From a virus: a stretch of DNA of 34,492 bases. The notes below the pieces were generated by a model that was given only the letters and a program-made list of their open reading frames with translations, ran no database searches and was not told the DNA's origin. This document shows, piece by piece, positions 13,023-17,846 of this stretch (its first letter is position 1; each line of letters opens with the position of its first letter). A program made the translations under genes and the position numbers. The stretch is from positions 1 to 34,492 of the IMG/VR virus record IMGVR_UViG_3300044695_004531. One strand, written 5' to 3'.

Positions 13023-13177
13023 CGAACGCCCCCGCAAGTGTAGCGGCTCTTGTTCGGTGCGGTCCTAGTCTTGGCTTGTTGCCGCCGCAAATCCTCGCGG
13101 CTCATCCAGCCGCGAACGCTGCCCGATCCGCAAACAAAAGCGGTCCAGGTCATCAACGCAATCAGTATTTCGGTCAT
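13019..13177 (-). CDS. 52-aa protein with N-terminal membrane helix
   Basis: The ATG at 13177 has a strong AGGAG about 8 nt upstream and lies inside the preceding zinc-ribbon gene in another frame. Residues 1-19 (MTEILIALMTWTAFVCGSG) are hydrophobic, and the remainder is basic (REDLRRQQAKTRTAPNKSR). It overlaps the next gene as ATGA. Function is unknown. Confidence 0.55.
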   Translation of the reverse strand: MTEILIALMTWTAFVCGSGSVRGWMSREDLRRQQAKTRTAPNKSRYTCGGVR

Positions 13178-13283
13178 CGTTTCTGCTCCTGGCTTGCTGG
13201 TAAGTTGCTTTGCAATCGTCGCACACATCCCGACCGCCTGCTGTTGTGGTGGCCGCATCGCGGCAGTAATGGCAGAGGCTCAT
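13065..13283 (-). CDS. Small zinc-ribbon protein
   Basis: The ATG at 13283 overlaps the upstream stop as ATGA. The 72-aa protein opens with MSLCHYCRDAATTTAGGRDVC and then DDC, a compact CxxC...CxxC zinc ribbon of about 25 residues. Its 3' third overlaps the 52-aa gene in a different frame by 113 bp, so the C-terminal part may have been constrained by that gene. Function is unknown. Confidence 0.6.
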   Translation of the reverse strand: MSLCHYCRDAATTTAGGRDVCDDCKATYQQARSRNDDRNTDCVDDLDRFCLRIGQRSRLDEPRGFAAATSQD

Positions 13284-13564
13284 GCAGACACCTTAGCTAA
13301 TCGGTTGCGGTGATACTCGTGTTCGCATGATGATTCGTATTCGCCAAACAACCGAGCTTCGATGATCTGCCGCTCGTTCATCCAGTACGGCTGCGGCATT
13401 TCCAACCAGCAACCGTGCGCATCCGAATATCGTGACACAATCCACTGTCCGCCCTGCTTGTGCATCCTAGTATTTTCGTCGGCCGCAAGTGCTTTACGTA
13501 GGTCGGTCAAATTGCGGGTTCCGTTTGCATTGCGTCGGATACTGCTTTTTGCAATTACGTTCAT
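13280..13564 (-). CDS. Hypothetical protein downstream of a hammerhead ribozyme
   Basis: This 94-aa protein is not recognised. Its start at 13564 follows AGGAAC. It has a basic N-terminus (NVIAKSSIRRNANG), strands around GGQWIVSRYSDAHGCWLEM and a His/Arg-rich C-terminal helix. Its mRNA would gain a new 5' end, 31 nt upstream of the ATG, if the hammerhead ribozyme at 13590-13638 is active. It begins the coupled chain that runs down to 11811. Confidence 0.65.
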   Translation of the reverse strand: MNVIAKSSIRRNANGTRNLTDLRKALAADENTRMHKQGGQWIVSRYSDAHGCWLEMPQPYWMNERQIIEARLFGEYESSCEHEYHRNRLAKVSA

Positions 13565-13589
13565 CGTTTTGTTCCTGGGGTGTGTCGTA

Positions 13590-13638
13590 AACCTAGACGC
13601 CTCGCGGCGTTTCGCCCTTCCGGGCTCGTCAGTAGGTT
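13590..13638 (-). ncRNA. Type I hammerhead self-cleaving ribozyme
   Basis: All conserved parts are present on the minus strand. They are stem I 5' strand AACCUA (13638-13633), core CUGACGAG (13632-13625), stem II CCC-GGAA-GGG (13624-13615) and core CGAAAC (13614-13609). Stem III follows, GCC-GCGA-GGC (13608-13599), then GUC (13598-13596), and the stem I 3' strand UAGGUU (13595-13590) pairs with AACCUA. Cleavage is expected after the C at 13596. The ends meet in stem I, so it is type I. It begins at the stop codon of the 56-aa gene. Confidence 0.93.
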
Positions 13639-13807
13639 AGCAACCAGCTAGCTTTTTCTGTAGCATTTCGCGATGGCTGCAGTAAAAGGCCAGCAGTTTT
13701 GTAATGTCGTCAGGTCGCACGCTTGGATTGCGCGGCTCTTCTTTTGCGATAAACGAGTCGCATTCTTTGATCGCTTGAACGATTCGGCTTTTTTGTGATT
13801 CGGTCAT
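13637..13807 (-). CDS. Small hypothetical protein
   Basis: The start at 13807 (MTESQKSRIV) is chosen because upstream codons fall into the promoter and operator module. The 56-aa product is helical, with EECD-like charged segments and LLAFYCSHREMLQKKLAGC at the end. Its TAA overlaps stem I of the hammerhead ribozyme. Function is unknown. Confidence 0.6.
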   Translation of the reverse strand: MTESQKSRIVQAIKECDSFIAKEEPRNPSVRPDDITKLLAFYCSHREMLQKKLAGC

Positions 13808-13856
13808 TTTTGTTTCTCGCTTGCTGGGGTGTTTGTTATCGTTGTCCGACGTGAGA

Positions 13857-13913
13857 ATCTTACCTTGTTTGTATCGACAATAAAAGCCCAGTTTGGCAAT
13901 TATTTCCAAAATT
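13857..13913 (-). promoter_or_regulatory. Terminator-operator module, copy 2
   Basis: It contains TTGTATCGACAA (13869-13880) and a TTTGGCAATTATTTCC block (13892-13907), the same pair of elements as copies 1 and 3. On the minus strand the second block reads GGAAATAATTGCC-loop-GGGCTTTT, a short hairpin with flanking A and T tracts. A -10-like TAAGAT lies at 13862-13857, with no good -35, so the operator would lie between the promoter elements. Confidence 0.5.
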
Positions 13914-13942
13914 TTTCTGCCCCGTAAATTCGTTTGCGAAAC

Positions 13943-14134
13943 TCACTTTCGCGGCCGCCCAGGTCGCGAATTAACCGCCGCCGCCGCTTTTGCCGCTTCG
14001 GATCTGGTGATCAGGATGGCTTGCCCGGATCGCTCGCCAGCGATGCCAGCGACGCGGAGACCACGCCACAGCGTCTTTGCGTGTAGGCCGAGGCGGCGGG
14101 CGTGGGCGGAGATGGATGCTTTAGTCGTTGCCAT
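13943..14134 (-). CDS. Small putative DNA-binding protein
   Basis: This 63-aa protein looks like a single helix-turn-helix unit. SAHARRLGLHAKTLWRGLRVAGI has the spacing of an HTH (helix, turn with Gly, recognition helix with Arg), and SGQAILITRSEAAKAAAAV follows as a short wing and helix. The tail is basic (NSRPGRPRK). It overlaps the upstream gene by 14 bp. It could be a regulator acting on nearby promoters. This is inference. Confidence 0.6.
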   Translation of the reverse strand: MATTKASISAHARRLGLHAKTLWRGLRVAGIAGERSGQAILITRSEAAKAAAAVNSRPGRPRK

Positions 14135-14492
14135 AGTCTCGCGTTTCTTGCACGGCTTGCTGATAGTATCGTTCCGTAATCGCCGACCGCTCGACGTTAG
14201 CTTGCTCGATTGCTGCTAGGCGGTCGTGTAAATATCTCAGTCGGTTTGCTGCTCTGATTACCGCAACGAATTGATCGCCAGTCAGTTCGTCGGCAAGCTC
14301 GTCAAGCTTTTCAATAACCTCCGCCGTGTCGTTTTGTTCGCTCATTTTCTCTCGCTCTCTTTGCTCGATGCTTTCGCTAATCTCTCTGATTGCGTCCGCG
14401 TGTCGGATTGCCGCTTCGCGTCGCTCTTGCTCCGCATCTTCGGCAAACTGTTGCCATGCGTAAATTACCACTTGTGTATTATCTCTGATCAT
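14121..14492 (-). CDS. Coiled-coil hypothetical protein
   Basis: This 123-aa protein is almost entirely helical and rich in Glu, Arg and Gln, with long heptad-like stretches (EQERREAAIRHADAIREI, LRYLHDRLAAIEQ). No family is recognised. It starts on a 4-bp overlap with the nuclease stop. Confidence 0.65.
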   Translation of the reverse strand: MIRDNTQVVIYAWQQFAEDAEQERREAAIRHADAIREISESIEQREREKMSEQNDTAEVIEKLDELADELTGDQFVAVIRAANRLRYLHDRLAAIEQANVERSAITERYYQQAVQETRDYGND

Positions 14493-14908
14493 TTCACCGC
14501 CTCAATTCTTCCCTGCCGTACCAACGATTCGTAGAGTGCAATATGCCAATGTGCTAACCGATCGCGGCTTATTTTTCCGTTGTACGAAACTGCCGGATAG
14601 TCCTGAAGCTCGCCAAAGCAAGCAACGAACCGACCGTATTTATCCCGCTCGTCTCCGGCCTTTGTCTTGTAACTGCTGTAGCTATAGACCTTGCCGACTT
14701 CCAGTTTCGACGCCAGCCATTCCCGCTGATACTTCGCAAGTGCTCTTAGCCGCGGGTCTGGGTCGTTTGTCTCCGCTGCGTCAATGCCGCGAAGCCGAAG
14801 CGGCTCACCGACTTGCCAAAGGCCATAGCCAAGATCGATGTCGACGACGATCGTGTCGCCGTCGACAATGCGAACGATTCGGCAAGTGTATTCGCGAACG
14901 TCTAGCAT
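14489..14908 (-). CDS. Staphylococcal-nuclease-like (SNase) endonuclease
   Basis: SNase-fold enzymes cut DNA or RNA with calcium. This 139-aa protein shows IVRIVDGDTIVVDID (D16, D18, T19), LRLRGIDAAE with R40, D43 and E46, then the KYGRF region with the third catalytic Arg. There is no signal peptide, so it acts inside the cell. AAGGACAAC precedes the ATG, directly after the U-tract of leader copy 3. It could degrade host nucleic acid or process replication intermediates. Confidence 0.88.
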   Translation of the reverse strand: MLDVREYTCRIVRIVDGDTIVVDIDLGYGLWQVGEPLRLRGIDAAETNDPDPRLRALAKYQREWLASKLEVGKVYSYSSYKTKAGDERDKYGRFVACFGELQDYPAVSYNGKISRDRLAHWHIALYESLVRQGRIEAVK

Positions 14909-14922
14909 GTTGTCCTTGTATT

Positions 14923-15010
14923 AAAAAGCCGCTGCCGAATCACACGGAAGATCCCGATTTTTGCCGACGGGTTAGTCGGTATAGGATTCGGCTAGCGGCA
15001 ATCGATCGGG
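14923..15010 (-). ncRNA. Pseudoknot/terminator leader element, copy 3
   Basis: In RNA, S2 GATTCGGCTAGCGGC (plus 14985-14999) pairs with S2' (14928-14941), 14 bp with one bulged base, and five U follow (14927-14923). A hairpin CCGAC-TAACCC-GTCGG (14979-14964) lies between S2 and S1'. S1' (plus CCCGAT, 14953-14958) can pair with S1 (plus ATCGGG, 15005-15010). S1 is part of the acceptor strand of the tRNA-like element next to it, so only one of the two pairings can form. The nuclease ATG follows at 14908. Confidence 0.7.
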
Positions 15011-15140
15011 CTGGAGTCGAACCAGCTAGAAGCTCACGTTACGCTGTGTAATGGCCGCCGTCGCGGTTGTGTCAAGCGTATTGCTCAAGCCTTCAAGCGG
15101 CCCCAAGCCGCCCGCGTGTCACCGTCCACGCCGCCGATCG
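15002..15140 (-). tRNA. tRNA-Pro(UGG)-like element with expanded variable region
   Basis: In RNA the acceptor CGATCGG (15140-15134) pairs with CCGATCG (15009-15003), and A follows as discriminator. The D-arm is GCGTG-GACGGTGA-CACGC. The anticodon arm is GGCGG-CTTGGGG-CCGCT, loop 7 nt, anticodon TGG (15105-15103). The T-arm is GCTGG-TTCGACT-CCAGC, directly next to the acceptor. C1-G72, A73 and GG in the anticodon match bacterial tRNA-Pro. It is unusual in having CG at positions 8-9, a 5-bp D-stem and about 68 nt between the anticodon and T arms, closed by a GAAGCT/AGCTTC stem. No CCA is encoded. It may be a degenerate or specialised tRNA. Confidence 0.55.
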
Positions 15141-15237
15141 TTTGCCGTCTCTCCGGCTGTCAATCCTGTTCCCGCCGATCACTCCGCGCGGACTCCTTGA
15201 TTTCTCAAGGCTTGTCACCGAGGATTCCCGGATCAAT
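15141..15237 (-). other. Structured spacer between the tRNA-like elements
   Basis: No gene is seen. On the minus strand it has a hairpin CCTTGA-GAAA-TCAAGG with a GNRA tetraloop (15215-15200), a short self-complementary TCCGCGCGGA, and GCCG-GAGAGA-CGGC. It is part of the 15.4-14.9 kb RNA block and may contain further folds. Confidence 0.4.
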
Positions 15238-15336
15238 TGGATCGGGCAGGAATCGAACCTGAAAACGAACGTCAAGGCGTTGCCCGCGGGACGCGACCCT
15301 TTTATTTCGTGCGTGTTCCCACCACGCCGCCGATCC
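15238..15336 (-). ncRNA. Second tRNA-like element
   Basis: In RNA the acceptor GGATCGG (15336-15330) pairs with CCGATCC (15245-15239), and A is the discriminator. CG and a D-like arm GCGTG-GTGGGAA-CACGC follow. The T-arm is TCAGG-TTCGATT-CCTGC with a mismatch at the base. The first 14 nt after the first base, GATCGGCGGCGTGG, are identical to the tRNA-Pro-like element, so the two are duplicates. I cannot find a normal anticodon arm. ACGAA/TTCGT may close a long insert there. It is likely a divergent tRNA or a tRNA mimic. Confidence 0.5.
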
Positions 15337-15342
15337 GCAATT

Positions 15343-15370
15343 ACTCTAACACAATCGCCAAGCCTGTCAA
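15343..15370 (-). promoter_or_regulatory. Promoter of the tRNA-like block
   Basis: The -35 TTGACA (15370-15365) and -10 TAGAGT (15348-15343) are 16 bp apart. The expected start, seven bases further, falls at 15336, the first base of the second tRNA-like element. The -35 overlaps the stop of the upstream metallopeptidase-like gene. One transcript would carry both tRNA-like elements, leader copy 3 and the nuclease gene. Confidence 0.65.
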
Positions 15371-15663
15371 TTGTCCGGCCAGCGGACGCCCAGCCGATCC
15401 AGCACATCGGCAAGCTCGGTCGATGTCTGATCGATCCACGCCTCGGCGGCAAAATGAATCTCTGATAGAGCGTGCTGGCATTCGTGAATGAGCGTATCGA
15501 CGATCTCCTTCGGCGGCTGATCGTATCGCACGAGGATCAGACGCTTGTCCCAGTAACACGCTCCGAGGTCACGCGGCAATCGCGATCGCGTCACAAACTC
15601 TATCCGCCATTCCCGGCCGCCGAGAGTGCAATCAATCGGCAGCGGCTTGCGTCGCTTTACCAT
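15367..15663 (-). CDS. Small HExxH metallopeptidase-like protein
   Basis: This 98-aa protein has the zinc-binding helix TLIHECQHALSEIHF, with H-E-x-x-H at about residues 64-68. Strands before it (REWRIEFVT, KRLILVRYDQ) fit a minimal metallopeptidase fold of the SprT or IrrE-like size class. The third zinc ligand is not clear; a Glu or His in the C-terminal helix could serve. The target is unknown. It overlaps the phosphoesterase stop by 7 bp. Confidence 0.7.
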   Translation of the reverse strand: MVKRRKPLPIDCTLGGREWRIEFVTRSRLPRDLGACYWDKRLILVRYDQPPKEIVDTLIHECQHALSEIHFAAEAWIDQTSTELADVLDRLGVRWPDN

Positions 15664-16625
15664 ATCTTGCCTTCGTGAATGCGGATGTTTTGCTCTTTCC
15701 AGTGGCCTCTGCTGTCGAGGTCAAGGATTGCGAAACCCTGACTCCACTGATTGACAAGAGCATAAGCTGGTGCCATGTCGCACAAGCAGCCCGTCGAAAA
15801 GCACACCCACGTTTTACGCTTGTCGCCGCTGGTTTCGATGTGCGTCGACGCTTGATGAAAGTGCCCCGCCATGGATGTCTGTCGCGTTCGCAACCACAAG
15901 CCACGCGCCGGGTTTACCGCTGCTACAAGCCCCTTCGGCAGCTCGTGGCCGTGATAACAATTGAGCGTGCCGAGCGTGTAGAGCTGCTTGCTGGCGATCA
16001 TCTGCCACGATGAATCCAATCCCAGTTGATCGGCAAGCACCTTGCATAAATCCCATTTCGACATGCCGATCATCTGCGGAGCGTTTTCGAATAGATACGA
16101 TTCGATGCGGTCCTCATGATTGCCAATTTTGTAATAGCAGTCGCCCGAGAAGTGCGGCCGAATGTCAGCAAGCCAACCCGCTAGCGTCTTGATTTCGTCG
16201 TCAATGCTTCGAGCGTTCGGATCGCGGACCCATTTCGACTGCTGGTAGGCGTCGAGCATGTCGCCGTTGAGGATGAGGTGATCGCATTGTTCCTCGATGC
16301 CGTGCCGAATTGCCTCGTCAATCGCCGCCGGGCAATGATAAGGAAAATGGGCGTCGCTCAAAATCAGATAACGCCCTGGCTTGCGAATCGCAATTGTCGG
16401 TCGTGTCTTTTTTTTGGCTTTTGGTGCCCGAGGTATGACAGTGTTTTCGTCGCTTCTTTTTTTGTTCGCGTACGTTTCGCCGCGATGATAACGGATTAAA
16501 TCGCGGGTCGATTCAAATGCCGTGAAGAGTGCAGGGTATCGTGCGACAAGATATTTCGCGATCTCCCGCGTCGGGCGGTCGGGTGCCTCAGAAATGGCGG
16601 CCCTGACTATGTCGGCTTTGCGCAT
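15657..16625 (-). CDS. Calcineurin-like metallophosphoesterase
   Basis: This 322-aa protein carries a full dinuclear-metal site: DAHFP (D91, H93), NGDMLD (D122), GNHED (168-172), YHGHE (H225, H227) and AGHFH (H255, H257). An N-terminal 75-residue region looks like a small helical/HTH-type domain (REIAKYLVARYP) plus a basic linker, so the enzyme may bind nucleic acid. Such phage enzymes act on phosphodiesters or phosphoproteins. The substrate is unknown. The start follows GGAGG, with 5-6 nt spacing. Confidence 0.88.
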   Translation of the reverse strand: MRKADIVRAAISEAPDRPTREIAKYLVARYPALFTAFESTRDLIRYHRGETYANKKRSDENTVIPRAPKAKKKTRPTIAIRKPGRYLILSDAHFPYHCPAAIDEAIRHGIEEQCDHLILNGDMLDAYQQSKWVRDPNARSIDDEIKTLAGWLADIRPHFSGDCYYKIGNHEDRIESYLFENAPQMIGMSKWDLCKVLADQLGLDSSWQMIASKQLYTLGTLNCYHGHELPKGLVAAVNPARGLWLRTRQTSMAGHFHQASTHIETSGDKRKTWVCFSTGCLCDMAPAYALVNQWSQGFAILDLDSRGHWKEQNIRIHEGKIW

Positions 16626-16650
16626 TCATGCCTCCGGTGTTGTAGATGAG

Positions 16651-16702
16651 ACCGACGGCCTGTCGGTTGAATCATTATAGCCGGATTGTCGAGAGAGTCG
16701 CC
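16651..16702 (-). promoter_or_regulatory. Promoter and 5' hairpin of the phosphoesterase gene
   Basis: A perfect -10 TATAAT (16679-16674) lies after the terminator at 16722-16755. The -35 is weak (GGCGAC with a 17-bp spacer, or TGGCGA with 18). A TCGACAAT element lies seven bases upstream of the -10, like TTGACAAT in the promoters at 5635 and 8174. The expected start, near 16667, begins a 6-bp hairpin ACCGAC-AGGCC-GTCGGT (16667-16651), and the GGAGG ribosome site follows. Confidence 0.55.
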
Positions 16703-16721
16703 ACCTGTCAAGGGTGGCAAC

Positions 16722-16755
16722 AAAAAAACCCGGCAGGTTTACAAGGCCTGCCGGG
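16722..16755 (-). terminator. Strong intrinsic terminator
   Basis: On the minus strand CCCGGCAGG (16755-16747) pairs with CCTGCCGGG (16737-16729) over a 9-base loop, followed by seven U (16728-16722). It ends the transcription unit of small genes from 17.7 kb, just before the phosphoesterase promoter. Confidence 0.88.
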
Positions 16756-16809
16756 CTTCGGGATCCCATTGCAAAGGGAAGGGTATGCTACCAAATTCGC
16801 CGCGGGAAA

Positions 16810-17004
16810 TCAAGCGTCGGGGGTGGCAGCCTCTGCCTTTGCCTTTGCCGCTTTGTCAAACGCAAGCAGTTTTGCGCGTAGCCTCTCAATCTCAATGTCG
16901 ATCCGCGTAGGATCGTAACGCGATCCCCAACTGCATTGATAAAGAACCCGCCGCGTTTGCAACATTATTTCCAAATCTTTGACGATCTTACCGCGTTCGC
17001 TCAT
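16810..17004 (-). CDS. Small hypothetical protein
   Basis: The start at 17004 (MSERGKIVKD) overlaps the upstream stop as ATGA. The open frame further upstream lies inside that gene. The 64-aa product has two helical stretches, IVKDLEIMLQTRRVLYQ and a second one, RLRAKLLAFDKAAKAKAEA. It is not recognised. It is the last gene before the terminator. Confidence 0.62.
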   Translation of the reverse strand: MSERGKIVKDLEIMLQTRRVLYQCSWGSRYDPTRIDIEIERLRAKLLAFDKAAKAKAEAATPDA

Positions 17005-17387
17005 TCCGCCACCTCCAGCCCTGCCGCGGCGATCTCGGCCGGCGTGGCGCGGCGGCAATGCGTCCACGTTGTAATGGTTTCGCCATCGTTGGACAAAATG
17101 TAATAACGCTTTCTTGTTTTTTGCAATTCAACAGGTGCAAGCCTCCGCGGCCCTGACCATTCGTGATCTTCGCAATCACGCACCATCACCCACGGCCTCT
17201 GCCTTGTATACTCGTCCGTAAGCGGAGGTTCGACGCATGGGAGGCCGTCGGTGGTGTTGTGCGTAATCATTGCCAAAAGTTTTTCTGTTAATTCTGCGCG
17301 ACCAGAAACATAAACATCCAATCTATATAGGGCATAATGGGCTCGCCGAGCTTGCTTCCTTTGGTCATCTGTCAATCGTCTCTGCAT
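17001..17387 (-). CDS. Hypothetical protein, paralogue of the 9025-9429 gene
   Basis: This 128-aa protein shares the motif order of the 9025-9429 product: TTDGLPCVEPPLTDEYT, RQRPWVMVRDCE, a basic strand KRYYILSN, and HCRRATPAEIAAAG at the end. The N-terminal third is helical and basic. The start follows GAGGACAAC. The gene before it ends at 17449, leaving a 60-bp gap with a GCCGG/CCGGC hairpin (17421-17438). Function is unknown. Confidence 0.7.
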   Translation of the reverse strand: MQRRLTDDQRKQARRAHYALYRLDVYVSGRAELTEKLLAMITHNTTDGLPCVEPPLTDEYTRQRPWVMVRDCEDHEWSGPRRLAPVELQKTRKRYYILSNDGETITTWTHCRRATPAEIAAAGLEVAE

Positions 17388-17448
17388 GTTGTCCTCGGGT
17401 GGGGGTTGTGCCGGAGCCTATCCCGGCGGGGGCGTGTTGTGAGTTGTG

Positions 17449-17694
17449 TTACTGAGCGGCTGCCCAGACTTTTTCGACAAGCTTGTCATACTCGCCATCA
17501 CCTAAAACCATGTCGAATGCGTCTTTGACTGGTACGCCAAGCTTAACCAATTGGTCAAACGCCAAAGCAACGACAAACTTTTTAAAATCTTCGACGCTGC
17601 CAAACTCCTTTCTGAGGTCGATTTGGTTTGCGTTTGCAAACTCGATCAACATCTTCTGAATTCCGTTCAACAGTTCGAGGCTTTGGCTTTTCAT
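17449..17694 (-). CDS. Small helical hypothetical protein
   Basis: The start at 17694 (MKSQSLELL) is chosen because it is downstream of the promoter. Codons up to 17769 overlap the promoter and operator. The 81-aa protein is helical and acidic (FGSVEDFKKFVVALAFDQL, FDMVLGDGEYDKLVEKVW). It is not recognised. It is the first gene after operator module copy 3. Confidence 0.65.
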   Translation of the reverse strand: MKSQSLELLNGIQKMLIEFANANQIDLRKEFGSVEDFKKFVVALAFDQLVKLGVPVKDAFDMVLGDGEYDKLVEKVWAAAQ

Positions 17695-17734
17695 TTTTGC
17701 GTTCCGTTGTTTGGGGTAACTGCCTGACTCCCTA

Positions 17735-17800
17735 ACTATAATCGACACCCCGCTGCATTGTCGATACAAGAAATGCCCAATCGGGCAATTTTTTGGGAAG
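17735..17800 (-). promoter_or_regulatory. Terminator-operator module, copy 3, with promoter
   Basis: A -10 TATAGT (17740-17735) and a -35 TCGACA (17764-17759) are 18 bp apart. The -35 is inside the operator-like TTGTCGATACAA (17758-17769). The block CGGGCAATTTTTTGGGAAG (17782-17800) lies upstream and gives TGCCC-GATT-GGGCA with A and T tracts on either side, a weak terminator for the glycosyltransferase gene. A protein bound at the 12-mer would block the promoter. Confidence 0.62.
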
Positions 17801-17846
17801 TTTTTTAGATCGCTTGTCCACCAATTTGCGGTCGCTCGCGAAATGG

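Noticed and set aside
15093-15452. A 119-codon minus-strand open frame across the tRNA-like block
   Set aside because: It is Arg/Ser-rich in the way of chance frames in GC-rich DNA, has no ribosome site, and crosses the promoter and tRNA-like elements.
16706-16711. TTGACA as -35 for the TATAAT at 16674
   Set aside because: The spacing is 26 bp, too long. The sequence is also the loop region of a GCCACC/GGTGGC hairpin.
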